64,000 bases of DNA from Jonesia denitrificans DSM 20603 (GTDB taxonomy: Bacteria > Actinomycetota > Actinomycetes > Actinomycetales > Cellulomonadaceae), in the NCBI RefSeq assembly GCF_000024065.1, contig NC_013174.1:2170001-2234000 (forward strand), in the 5' to 3' direction. Position numbers and translations under genes: made by a program. Shown here piece after piece: positions 8,153 through 19,238 of this stretch. Each line of letters opens with the position of its first letter. Positions within the stretch are counted from its first letter, which is position 1. The notes under the pieces were generated by a model. It saw only the letters and a list, made by a program, of their open reading frames with translations, made no database searches and had not been told where the DNA came from.

Positions 8153-8593
8153 ATGACTGATGAACTATTAACCCCTGGACAGGCTCCGGCTGATTCTGTG
8201 TGGGTCGAGCGTGTGGGTCCACGTGAGTATGTTGGCCATAATGACCGTGGCGCGACCGTGCGGTTCGCGGGCGCTGGCGTCGAGGGAGCTTTTACTCCTG
8301 GTGAGGTGCTGAAGCTTGCTGCCGCGGCGTGTACCGGTTTGGTGACGGATAAGGCGTTGGCTCGCCGTGTGGGTGATGATTACACCGCACAGGTGCAGGT
8401 GTCGACTGTCAAGGATGAGGAGAACAACAGGTACACCTCGGTGGATGAGCGGCTTGTGGTGGACTTGTCTGGGTTGGACCCAGAGGCGCGTGAGCGGCTT
8501 GTTGCGCTCCTTCACCGCACGATTGAGTCTCAATGCACGGTGGGGCGGACCATTGTTGCTGGCGCGGAGGTTCACGCCACGATCACTGAGTGA
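8153..8593 (+). CDS. OsmC/Ohr-family hydroperoxide reductase
   Basis: 146 residues from ATG 8153; the longer open frame upstream is the repeat tract and is not protein-like. Family features are an N-terminal strand region, AAAACTGLVTDK with the first reactive Cys (about residue 63), and ESQCTVGRTI with the second (about residue 124). OsmC/Ohr enzymes reduce organic hydroperoxides using this Cys pair and low-molecular or lipoyl thiols. Here they would protect the cytoplasm from oxidised lipids. The gene is monocistronic, ending at a strong hairpin, and has the CGTCA repeat upstream. Which subfamily (OsmC, Ohr or YhfA-like) it belongs to is not resolved. Confidence 0.85.
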   Translation: MTDELLTPGQAPADSVWVERVGPREYVGHNDRGATVRFAGAGVEGAFTPGEVLKLAAAACTGLVTDKALARRVGDDYTAQVQVSTVKDEENNRYTSVDERLVVDLSGLDPEARERLVALLHRTIESQCTVGRTIVAGAEVHATITE

Positions 8594-8610
8594 TTGGTGG
8601 GGAAAGCAAA

Positions 8611-8640
8611 GACCGTGAATGCCTGCTGGCATTCACGGTC
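8611..8640. terminator. Bidirectional terminator hairpin
   Basis: Thirteen-base perfect arms (GACCGTGAATGCC and its complement) around TGCT, with GGTTTT after it on the plus strand and CTTTGC on the minus strand. It separates the convergent OsmC gene and the small gene 8666-8839. Confidence 0.8.
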
Positions 8641-8665
8641 TGGTTTTCCGTCCCGGCTGTGGCCG

Positions 8666-8839
8666 TTACGCGGCTTGTTGCTCGTTGATGATGCGCATGG
8701 CGCCGCAGTCGTTGCAGCGTGCGATCACGAAGCCTTCGCTACGTCCACGCTCTAGGGTGTATCCCGGCATGGAGCAGCTGAAGCGATGTTCAACTCCGTT
8801 GATATCAAGCGTCACAGGGCGCTGGAGTAAAACTGTCAT
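8666..8839 (-). CDS. Small 57-residue CxxC protein
   Basis: A short frame with strong coding signs. AAAGGAGA lies 6 bases before ATG 8839, it ends at TAA 8666, and a terminator sits right after it. The protein begins MTVLLQRPVTLDINGVEHRF, has one Cys near residue 22 and ends with ARCNDCGAMRIINEQQAA. The CNDC pair and a further cysteine could bind a metal or be redox active. No family is recognised. It is too short for default gene length cut-offs and easy to miss. Confidence 0.6.
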   Translation of the reverse strand: MTVLLQRPVTLDINGVEHRFSCSMPGYTLERGRSEGFVIARCNDCGAMRIINEQQAA

Positions 8840-9305
8840 TGGCTTCTCCTTTCTTTACTGTGTACCACCACGTGGGTTGGTACGGGGGTGCAGGTACTGT
8901 GGGACAGCACCTGGAGTTCTGGTGTGGGCGGGTGCCCGTTTCGTTGCGGGGAGTGCCAGTCAGCTTCTCTGCCATCTCATGACATACCCACGCTAGGCGG
9001 TTGATGTTAGGTCTACGTGAACTCGCCGTTACCACCGGGCAATTTTCTGGGGTTGGCCTCGGTTCACGTTGTCTTCTCCAACATCGTAGTTCTTCAGCCT
9101 ATTCCATCATTATGCGTTTGACTAGTTGATTTTCTGGACGTCACATTTTTGTCGTCTCGGGGTTGTCGCCCTGGACTTTGAGTTCCACGGCGACAAGCCC
9201 CCTGCCTGTCACACATTATCGGGGTGCTCATGTCAGGCGTGGCGGCTACGATGGTTCCCCACCGTGCCTTGTTGTGGGTGGTTGTTTTGGTGAATAGGAG
9301 TTGTG
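8840..9305. other. Intergenic region, nothing recognised
   Basis: This 466-base spacer between two divergent genes must carry promoters for both. I see no RNA gene, no strong hairpin and no coding frame in it. Confidence 0.5.
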
Positions 9306-10055
9306 ATGCCATATCCTCCGACCGCTGGTGGTCCACAGTCCCTTGTTGATTCTGCTGTTGCCCATGCCACGAAGATCCCTGCTCCGCGTATTGCCGCGCA
9401 TGTGCGGTCGTTGCGGCGCCGGAATCCGAACGCTTCCCCGGAACGGATTATTGAGATTTTGGGCAGTGAACTCCACACCATCCTTGCGTCCACGGGTGGT
9501 GCGGTAGGGGCTACTGCTGCGGTTCCGGGTGTGGGTTCTGGGACAGCGTTGGCGTTGACGGCAGCGGATTTGGCGGCGTTTTTTGGTGCCGCTGGTTTTT
9601 ATAGTCTTGCTGTTGCTGAGGTCCACGGGATCCACATTCACGATGCGCACCGCAGGAAGACTCTTGTTCTTGCGTCGGTCCTTGGTGAGGCTGGTGCGAA
9701 GACGGTGGTGGGGATGTCTGGTGGGTCGATGACTCACTGGGCGAAGGCGTTGTCCACAGCTGTTCCGTCGTCCAGTATTAAGCAGGTGAACCGGGTGTTG
9801 TCTTCCCGGTTTGTGAAGCGCTATTTCTTCCGCCAGGGGGGCGTTGTTGTTGGGCGTCTCATCCCGTTTGGGGTTGGTGCTGTGGTGGGCATTGTGGGGG
9901 GCCGTGCGCTTGCGCACACGGTGATTCATCAGAGCGCGAAGGCGTTTGGTCCGCCTCCTGCGAAGTTCACGAGCCCGTTGATTGAGGAAATTGAGGGGCA
10001 GTCGTCTTCTGCTCCTGCTGATGTTCCTTTGTTGGGGGTAGCATCACCGATGTGA
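9306..10055 (+). CDS. Hypothetical membrane-associated protein (EcsC-like)
   Basis: 249 residues from ATG 9306; a GTG one codon earlier is possible, and TAGGAG lies upstream. The middle has alternating glycine/alanine-rich hydrophobic helices: GATAAVPGVGSGTALALTAA, then AFFGAAGFYSLAVAEVHGI, and RLIPFGVGAVVGIVGGRAL near residue 185. This pattern recalls the EcsC-type membrane-associated family found in many actinobacteria, but the match is weak. The C-terminal tail is polar and acidic. It converges with the universal stress protein gene, 25 bases away. Function unknown. Confidence 0.55.
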   Translation: MPYPPTAGGPQSLVDSAVAHATKIPAPRIAAHVRSLRRRNPNASPERIIEILGSELHTILASTGGAVGATAAVPGVGSGTALALTAADLAAFFGAAGFYSLAVAEVHGIHIHDAHRRKTLVLASVLGEAGAKTVVGMSGGSMTHWAKALSTAVPSSSIKQVNRVLSSRFVKRYFFRQGGVVVGRLIPFGVGAVVGIVGGRALAHTVIHQSAKAFGPPPAKFTSPLIEEIEGQSSSAPADVPLLGVASPM

Positions 10056-10080
10056 GCCGGCTGTTGCCGCGTAGTCCTGG

Positions 10081-11034
10081 TTATTCGGGTTGTTGGTTCT
10101 GTGCTGGTGATACGTCCAGTGGTTCTGCCTGGTCGGCTTTTTTGTTGATGATCAGGACGGGGCATTGCGAGTGGTGAAGGACTGCTTGGCTGGTTGATCC
10201 CAGGAGGAGGCCGGCGAATCCGCCGCGTCCGCGCGAACCGACAACCAGGAGGTCGGCTGCCTGGGAGAACTCGGTGAGGAGTTCTGCGCCTGTTCCGTCG
10301 AGCACGATTCGGCGGATGGTCATGCCAGGGTTTTCGTCTTCAACCGCGTCAATGATGGTGTTGAGTCCACCTTCAATGTCTTTGAGGACTTGTTCGTGGT
10401 CCACGGCTGCAGGCAGCCATGCGAGGATCCCTGATCCGGAGGTCACGGGGACTCCAGTGACTGCAACGAGTTCTGCGTCAAAGAGTTGAGCAAAGTGGAC
10501 TGCTTTGTGGAGTGCTCCGTGTGCTGAGTCTGACCCGTCCACTCCGACAATGATGCGGTTGACCGGTGTGATCGCTGGGAGGGGTTCGTCTTCTTTGAGG
10601 TCGCGTCCTGGGACGACGACCACTGGGCAGGCTGAGTGGGCGGGGAGGGCAGAGGACACGGTGCCAAGGATGCGTTCAGCGAACCCGGATCGTCCACGGG
10701 TGCCCACGACCACAAGGTTGTGTCCTTGGGAGAGTTCAACCAGGGCTCCTGCTGGGTCCCCTGAGGCGATCTGTGCGGAGACGGGGACACCGTGCGCGGT
10801 GACCCGTTCGGCGGCGCTGGAGAGCACCATACGCGCGCCTTCTTGGATGGTGCTGTCATCAAGAGCCGCATACCCGCCATCAAGGGAGGCTGCCGCGAAT
10901 GTCGGAAGAGAATAGGAACACGCAATGGTGAGACTAGCCCCGCACTTTTTCGCGAGGGCGGTTGCCCAGTCAAGTGCGTGCAAACTAGCAAGTGAGCCAT
11001 CAACTCCCACGAGGATGCTGGGGGTAGTGGTCAT
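10081..11034 (-). CDS. Tandem-domain universal stress protein (UspA family)
   Basis: 317 residues with two UspA domains (about 1-145 and 155-300). Each starts with a VGVDGS strand-loop and carries the ATP-binding motif G-x2-G-x9-G-[ST]: GTRGRSGFAERILGTVS and GSRGRGGFAGLLLGSTS. Such tandem proteins bind ATP and are induced in stationary phase, low oxygen or nutrient stress in actinobacteria. The exact target is not predictable. The start follows a GGAGGCC-type site. It is monocistronic. Confidence 0.92.
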   Translation of the reverse strand: MTTTPSILVGVDGSLASLHALDWATALAKKCGASLTIACSYSLPTFAAASLDGGYAALDDSTIQEGARMVLSSAAERVTAHGVPVSAQIASGDPAGALVELSQGHNLVVVGTRGRSGFAERILGTVSSALPAHSACPVVVVPGRDLKEDEPLPAITPVNRIIVGVDGSDSAHGALHKAVHFAQLFDAELVAVTGVPVTSGSGILAWLPAAVDHEQVLKDIEGGLNTIIDAVEDENPGMTIRRIVLDGTGAELLTEFSQAADLLVVGSRGRGGFAGLLLGSTSQAVLHHSQCPVLIINKKADQAEPLDVSPAQNQQPE

Positions 11035-11142
11035 AGCGGCCTCCTTGAGCGTGGTGCGGTGAACGTGGCCCGTGTCACCACACGGTTCCTTTGCCTAAAC
11101 CTTACCCCCCAATGGCCTGGTTATGCACGGTGTCCAGGCATA

Positions 11143-11187
11143 AGAAACGGGGGGTGCTGACCTTTCAGGTCAGCACCCCCCGTTTCT
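11143..11187 (-). terminator. Strong terminator after the NlpC/P60 gene
   Basis: Twenty-one-base perfect arms with a TTC loop. On the minus strand it follows the stop of the NlpC/P60 gene by 16 bases and is followed by TTAT. It also lies upstream of the universal stress protein gene and insulates it. Confidence 0.8.
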
Positions 11188-11203
11188 GTGAACGAGTGAT
11201 CAA

Positions 11204-12019
11204 TCAGGAAACGCGAATGAACACAGGGTTTGACTGCCAGATTTGGCGGAACTGGATTGTCTTGCCTGGTTGTGGTGCGTCGATTTGCATGTTGCCACCG
11301 GCGTAAATGGAGATGTGTCCCGGGCTCCACAGGAGGTCGCCTGGTTTTGCTTCTGCGCGGGACACCACGGTGCCGGCGTAGCGTTGCTGGGATGAGGTGC
11401 GTGGCAGGGAGATCCCGAGCTGTGCGTAGACGTAGGAGGTGAACCCCGAGCAGTCAAAACCAGCAGGCGTTGAGCCACCGGAGACGTAGGGAACTCCGAC
11501 GTAGCGGGACGCAATCTCAAGGACTGCGTTCCCGTTCACTGACTGAGGGACAGCTGCCTTGGTGGTGGTCTGCTGTGTGGTGGAAGCAGTTGACGTCGAT
11601 GCAGTGCTGCTGGTGAGTTCAGCGCGCTCGTTGGTGCGTGATGCGGCCTGAGTGACCTCACGGACTGGCTCTGGCTCTGGCTCTGGCGCCGGGGTGACCT
11701 TGATCTTGGATTTTTCCACAGACCATTTCGCGTCAACGTCAACGGTAACGGTTGGGGCAGCCCCCACAGCGGCTTGGGCCTGAGAGGTCAACGAGGAGAT
11801 GTCAATGGTGCCCGCAATGTTCTGCGCCTCAAGAGGTGCAGCAGTTGCCGGGGTGGCCACTGTTCCCAGACCTACAACAAGACCTGAAGAAATCGCCACA
11901 ATGGCTGAGCGTCGCCCGTAGTTGGCAACGTTCTGGCCTGCACTTGTGGCAAGTGCAGCAAGTGGCGCGAGAGCATTGCGCTCGTGGCGGTGTCGCGCCC
12001 GGTAAACAGCGTTAGTCAC
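11204..12019 (-). CDS. Secreted NlpC/P60 peptidoglycan endopeptidase under riboswitch control
   Basis: 271 residues from GTG 12019 with GGAGA ahead. Residues 35-60 form a long signal peptide (AIVAISSGLVVGLGTVATPA, then TAAPLEA). A Ser/Thr/Pro-rich linker with EPEPEP follows, and the C-terminal 120 residues are an NlpC/P60 domain: YVGVPYVSGG, catalytic Cys in FDCSGF, PRTSSQQ, PGDLLW and catalytic His in GHISIY. The enzyme cuts peptide stems of peptidoglycan between D-Glu and the diamino acid, typically during cell separation or resuscitation. A c-di-AMP riboswitch in its leader links expression to wall and osmotic signalling. Confidence 0.92.
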   Translation of the reverse strand: MTNAVYRARHRHERNALAPLAALATSAGQNVANYGRRSAIVAISSGLVVGLGTVATPATAAPLEAQNIAGTIDISSLTSQAQAAVGAAPTVTVDVDAKWSVEKSKIKVTPAPEPEPEPVREVTQAASRTNERAELTSSTASTSTASTTQQTTTKAAVPQSVNGNAVLEIASRYVGVPYVSGGSTPAGFDCSGFTSYVYAQLGISLPRTSSQQRYAGTVVSRAEAKPGDLLWSPGHISIYAGGNMQIDAPQPGKTIQFRQIWQSNPVFIRVS

Positions 12020-12035
12020 AGTCGTCTCTCCAGTT

Positions 12036-12200
12036 ATGCCAGCGAGGTAAGCTGTCGGGTTCGAGTTGGAGTCACTCGGCGCTCCAGCTGTTGTGTACAG
12101 CTTTCACACTTCACCCCAAGGCTGTGCTTCCAGCCAATGTGTGGTTCCCCCGCCCCTGTCTCGGGTTGTCCAGGCTCCACGCGGTGACAGGGCTAGGCGG
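12036..12200 (-). promoter_or_regulatory. Cyclic di-AMP (ydaO/yuaA) riboswitch
   Basis: The leader of the NlpC/P60 gene carries conserved blocks of the ydaO class in the right order: GGCGGGGGAACC, GGGGTGAA, then ACCCGACAGCTTACCTCG shortly before the start codon. In actinobacteria this riboswitch typically precedes Rpf and NlpC/P60 wall-hydrolase genes and turns them off when c-di-AMP is high. Boundaries are approximate. Confidence 0.88.
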
Positions 12201-12307
12201 TCCGCATGAACACTTCATCAAAGGCAAGTTTGGTGAAGCAATCGCTACTCTACCCAACCATCCCCACGATTGTCACGCTTTGGTCACGCACAATTTTTCG
12301 CCCACAA

Positions 12308-12339
12308 ATGGGGAGAGCTCCCCATGGCGGGGAGCTCTC
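12308..12339. repeat. Nested palindromes between the ideR-like and NlpC/P60 genes
   Basis: ATGGGGAG-AG-CTCCCCAT (12308-12325) is the second copy of the motif at 1371-1388. It overlaps an 11-base-arm hairpin, GAGAGCTCCCC/GGGGAGCTCTC (12313-12323 and 12329-12339). The hairpin could end the ideR-like transcript, although no T-run follows. The first palindrome could be an operator for the riboswitch transcript. Confidence 0.5.
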
Positions 12340-12379
12340 TGTCAAATCCTTGGCATACCAGGTGCAACGCACTATCACC

Positions 12380-15717
<3,338 letters not shown>

Positions 15718-15721
<4 letters not shown>

Positions 15722-16158
15722 GTATGTCCAGATATTCGTGACAGCAGTTCGCTGGCTTGTGCGAGGATCTGCCGCTCATTGGGGGTGAGGGTGGCTAACT
15801 GTTGTGTGAGCCAGGCGTCCCGGCGTCTGCGGGTCACCGCAATTTCGTTGGCGCCTTGGTCCGTCAGTGCAACCACAACTTGCCGCCGGTCAATCTCGCT
15901 GCCGAGTTTCTCCGCAAAGCCCAGTTCACACAATGCGTTGACTGTGCGGGTCATTGATGGTGGTTTTACACCCTCAAGTTCCGCGAGCGCGCCTGGTGTC
16001 ATGGGCCCAAATTTGTTGAGCGCGGTGAGGACAATGAACTGGTGTTCAGGTAGTTCGGCTTCTCCTCGTTCGCGGCGCAGGCGTCGGACGATGCGGCTGG
16101 CTGCGACGCGGATATCCCCAGCGAGGGTTGCGGGGCGGTGGTTTTTGGTTGGGCTCAC
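15718..16158 (-). CDS. MarR-family repressor, probable regulator of the MFS gene
   Basis: 146 residues from GTG 16158. The MarR winged helix is visible: FIVLTALNKFGPMTPGALAE, KPPSMTRTVNALCELGFAEK, then the wing SEIDRRQVVVALTDQG. MarR proteins bind a palindrome near their own promoter and release it on binding phenolic or antibiotic ligands. A long palindrome lies 3 bases upstream of the start, and there is no ribosome binding site, suggesting a leaderless transcript and autoregulation. It overlaps the MFS exporter by 4 bases. Confidence 0.9.
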
Positions 16159-16160
16159 AG

Positions 16161-16194
16161 ATCTTTACTTTAACTCATTACCTTAAGTAAAGAT
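16161..16194. promoter_or_regulatory. MarR operator overlapping the marR promoter
   Basis: Inverted repeat ATCTTTACTT...AAGTAAAGAT with 10-base perfect arms, extended by TAA/TTA inside. It lies directly upstream of the MarR start and covers the likely -10 region (TAAAGAT on the minus strand). It is AT-rich in a GC-rich setting, as MarR boxes are. Confidence 0.7.
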
Positions 16195-16233
16195 ACCGAT
16201 TCATGGGATGACCCGTGTCACGCTCGGTTGCGG

Positions 16234-17514
16234 TTATGGAACGTAACTGACAGCCACCGACCCACCACCGCTCAACGCCACACTCCCCACCCCGTGTGGT
16301 ACAAACGCTGATTGGCCAGCCGTCAATGTTCCCAACTCGCCCAGTGCGTGAGAGATCGTTACGCTCCCGTTCAAACACACAACGATGCGCGGCCCCGTAT
16401 GGGTGATCAGAGCACCATGCGCAGCATCCCCATACACCAACCCGAACTCTGGGGTCCCCACCCGGTAGTCCGTGAGCCCACCGGGCACCGGCCGTAGCGA
16501 AGGGCGTACCGGAGGCTCGGCAGTGAAATCCGTGCACGCCATCAACTCGGGAACATCCACGTGTTTTGTTGTCAGCCCTGCACGCAACACATTGTCGGAG
16601 TTCGCCATGATCTCCACCCCCAACCCATGGAGGTAGGCGTGAATTTGACCAGCACGCAGGAACACTGCCTCACCTGGTTGCAGCGAAAACCGGTTGAGCA
16701 ACAACGACATCAACATGCCCGGATCACCCGGATATGCTTTCGCCAATTCCAACGCCGTGACATGGCCACGCGACACGCGGCGCCCAGCGCCACGTTCCGC
16801 ATCGACAAACCGTTGCAGCGACTCCGTGGCAACGGTCAATTCCTCCAACGCATCCGTGTCACGCAGTCCAGCTGCCAGCTCAAACGCCGCGCGCAGCCGG
16901 TCATCAGACAGACCAGGCCCCGCCAACACCTCACGCATCGCTTGAACAGTAGGGCCCTGGACTGGCTCCAACAGTTCTCCCGCACGCTGTGGCCGACGAA
17001 ACCCGCTGAGCCCCTCAAATGGCGTCAACGCAACAATCAACTCCGGTTTATGCTGGTCATCCTTATACAGGCGCTCCGGCGCCAACCGATCCACCCCAGC
17101 ACGATTCTCCCGAGCAAACCCCGCACGCGCCTGGTGCGGTTTCGGGTGAACCTGAAGCGACAACGGCCCCGCAGCAGCTAACACCTTCAACAAATACGGC
17201 AGCCGCGGACCAAAAACATCCGCAACATTCTCACCCACCATAAAATGCGGATCAGACGCGATGAGATCACCCAGTGCCACACCACTCGCGTCCGGCCCCA
17301 CCCGCACAGACGCCGGAACCGCATCACGCCACGTCGGGGGAACCTGAGCAATACAACGCGCCACACTCGGAGCTGACTCGTGAGCCCCCAACCACAACTC
17401 AGCGGCCGGTCGCCCTGACGGCTGCCAACCAAAAGCATCAAAAATAGCGCGCTGCGACCCCCACGCATATTCCTGAAGCGTGTTCGTCAGCCGGTACACC
17501 GTATGTCTTGCCAC
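16234..17514 (-). CDS. manA: Mannose-6-phosphate isomerase, class I
   Basis: 426 residues. Type-I phosphomannose isomerase marks are LQEYAWGS near the start, AELWLGAHESAPS, zinc ligands in LSLQVHPK and KPELIVAL, and AGQIHAYLHGLGVEIMANSD near residue 280. The enzyme interconverts mannose-6-phosphate and fructose-6-phosphate using one zinc. It feeds GDP-mannose synthesis for glycans and lets mannose be used for energy. The gene is monocistronic. The C-terminal cupin-like domain is complete. Confidence 0.93.
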   Translation of the reverse strand: MARHTVYRLTNTLQEYAWGSQRAIFDAFGWQPSGRPAAELWLGAHESAPSVARCIAQVPPTWRDAVPASVRVGPDASGVALGDLIASDPHFMVGENVADVFGPRLPYLLKVLAAAGPLSLQVHPKPHQARAGFARENRAGVDRLAPERLYKDDQHKPELIVALTPFEGLSGFRRPQRAGELLEPVQGPTVQAMREVLAGPGLSDDRLRAAFELAAGLRDTDALEELTVATESLQRFVDAERGAGRRVSRGHVTALELAKAYPGDPGMLMSLLLNRFSLQPGEAVFLRAGQIHAYLHGLGVEIMANSDNVLRAGLTTKHVDVPELMACTDFTAEPPVRPSLRPVPGGLTDYRVGTPEFGLVYGDAAHGALITHTGPRIVVCLNGSVTISHALGELGTLTAGQSAFVPHGVGSVALSGGGSVAVSYVP

Positions 17515-17612
17515 GGTTCGATCTTAGGCGACTCCCCGTGAACACGAAGGGAATCTACGTAACGCCAATGTGTCGGCTAGCCAAACATTACCCTCCACTT
17601 TGCCGCCCGAAC

Positions 17613-17629
17613 ACTATCCACGTGGAAAC
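17613..17629. repeat. Second copy of ACTATCCACGTGGAAAC
   Basis: This 17-base sequence, with the palindromic core TCCACGTGGA, is identical to 1276-1292. Here it sits 320 bases before the chemoreceptor start. Two exact copies in intergenic DNA suggest a binding site, but no protein can be named. Confidence 0.45.
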
Positions 17630-17658
17630 CTTTCACCCCAACTCGCCGCCACATTTTG

Positions 17659-17686
17659 CTCACACTTTTTCCCAAAACGCCGATCA
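17659..17686 (+). promoter_or_regulatory. Candidate sigma-28 promoter for the chemoreceptor
   Basis: CTCAC, 15 bases, then GCCGATCA. The -10 block is identical to that of the fourth flagellin and the spacing matches the other flagellar promoters here. The -35 block deviates (CTCAC for CTCAT). It would give a leader of about 245 bases. Confidence 0.4.
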
Positions 17687-17831
17687 ACAGGGCAGTGGAC
17701 AGTGACGTATCACCGCCCGCCAACAACTGCATCGCCGCACACGTTCCTCGTGGGCACACTGCGGCACCAAGACCGGGTACCACCACCGCGATCACGCTAC
17801 GCGTGTCCCCCTTCGACGGCGGTGATACCCA

Positions 17832-17872
17832 GCATGTGCGACGGTCACCCCCCTGCAGACCGTCGCACATGC
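17832..17872 (+). promoter_or_regulatory. Long hairpin in the chemoreceptor leader
   Basis: Fifteen-base perfect arms (GCATGTGCGACGGTC and complement) around an 11-base loop, ending 63 bases before the start codon. No T-run follows, so it is not a standard terminator. It may be an operator palindrome or an mRNA structure. Confidence 0.5.
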
Positions 17873-17935
17873 ACCCTGTCCTGGCCCAAGCAACAACCGT
17901 TGCCCCGCCACCCCCTCGACCCAATCGGAGTACCG

Positions 17936-19120
17936 ATGAGCCAGACCTCAACCGTTGAGGACGCCCCACGCCAAGCGTGGACCGACCGCCCCATCTTCGT
18001 GAAGATCCTCACGGTCGTCTTCATCATGTTCCTCACCACCGTCGCCGTGACCATCATGGCTGTCTCTGTGATCACCAATCACGGCGGTTCCGCCAGCGAA
18101 ACGATGAGCATCGTCCTGACAGCGCTCATCGGTGTTGTGATTGCCAGTATCTTCGCCCTCAAGATCGCCAAGAAAATTGAACAGCGACTCGCCAACGTCG
18201 GTGCCGCACTCGCTGCCGCAGGGGATGGCGACTTCACCGCCGCAACAAGCACCACTGGCCGCGATGAAATCGGACAGCTTGCAGCTGACCTTCGCCGCAC
18301 CCAAGCAAACCTGCGCGACCTTGTCGCCGGCATCGCACACTCCGCGGAAACCATCGCCCAATCCACCCAAGGGCTCTCCGCCGGGTCCGACCAGGTGCGC
18401 TCCACATCACAAGACACCTCATCCCAAGCCGAGGTTGCCGCCTCCGCAGCAGAACAAGTGTCCCGCAACATCCAAACCGTGGCTGCAGGCGCAGAACAAA
18501 TGGGGGCCAGTATCCGCGAAATCGCTCAAAGCTCCAGCGAAGCAGCCAACGTCGCCGCCAACGCACAAGGAGTTGCAGCATCCACCAATGAACGTGTCGC
18601 CCGCCTCGGACAATCGTCCGCAGAAATCGGCAACGTCATCAAACTCATCACCTCCATCGCCGAACAAACCAACCTTCTTGCCCTCAACGCCACCATCGAA
18701 GCGGCACGCGCAGGAGAAGCAGGAAAAGGGTTTGCAGTTGTGGCATCAGAGGTCAAAGACCTCGCTGGTGAATCAGCACGCGCCGCCGAAGACATCGCCC
18801 GCCGTATCGAAGCGATCCAAGCCGACACTCAAGACACCGTCGCAGCGATCAGCGAAATCTCGGGAATTGTCAATACCATCAACGACTACCAGCTGACCAT
18901 CGCCTCCGCCGTGGAAGAGCAAACCTCCACCACAACGGAAATGTCACGCTCTGTCACCGACGCAGCAACTGGATCCACGGACATCGCAACCAACATTGCT
19001 CAAGTCGCCAGCGCATCGGCAAGCAACGCCGACACCGTCACTGACATGACCCAATCCGTCAGCGACCTCGTCCACCTGGCATCCGACCTACGAAACCAGG
19101 TTGCCCGCTTCACCGTCTAA
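17936..19120 (+). CDS. Methyl-accepting chemotaxis protein without a ligand-binding domain
   Basis: 394 residues from ATG 17936 with CGGAG upstream; a longer open frame before it is non-coding. Two membrane segments (about residues 22-44 and 58-77) are separated by only a dozen outside residues, so there is no extracellular sensor. A short HAMP-like stretch ([20 protein letters not shown]) leads into a long helical signalling domain with the conserved hairpin tip [20 protein letters not shown], then [15 protein letters not shown], which binds CheW and CheA. There is no CheR-tethering pentapeptide at the C terminus. It would respond to membrane or internal cues. It is the only receptor in the window, 2 kb from the chemotaxis operon. 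Confidence 0.92.
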   Translation: MSQTSTVEDAPRQAWTDRPIFVKILTVVFIMFLTTVAVTIMAVSVITNHGGSASETMSIVLTALIGVVIASIFALKIAKKIEQRLANVGAALAAAGDGDFTAATSTTGRDEIGQLAADLRRTQANLRDLVAGIAHSAETIAQSTQGLSAGSDQVRSTSQDTSSQAEVAASAAEQVSRNIQTVAAGAEQMGASIREIAQSSSEAANVAANAQGVAASTNERVARLGQSSAEIGNVIKLITSIAEQTNLLALNATIEAARAGEAGKGFAVVASEVKDLAGESARAAEDIARRIEAIQADTQDTVAAISEISGIVNTINDYQLTIASAVEEQTSTTTEMSRSVTDAATGSTDIATNIAQVASASASNADTVTDMTQSVSDLVHLASDLRNQVARFTV

Positions 19121-19179
19121 CGCCCACCGGTGTGCCGCACACGTCGGCCAGCGGCACACCAGGAAACAACCGCCAAGCA

Positions 19180-19221
19180 CAAGCGGGCGGCAGGAGACAC
19201 ACAGTCCCTGCCGCCCGCTTG
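19180..19221. terminator. Terminator between convergent receptor and permease genes
   Basis: Fifteen-base arms (CAAGCGGGCGGCAGG and complement) around a 12-base loop, 60 bases after the receptor stop and 18 bases after the permease stop. T-runs are poor on both sides. Confidence 0.65.
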
Positions 19222-19238
19222 ATGTCTGTGCAGATGCG

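Noticed and set aside
16561-17181. Plus-strand 206-codon frame inside manA
   Set aside because: Lies entirely opposite a clear manA gene and has no start signal.
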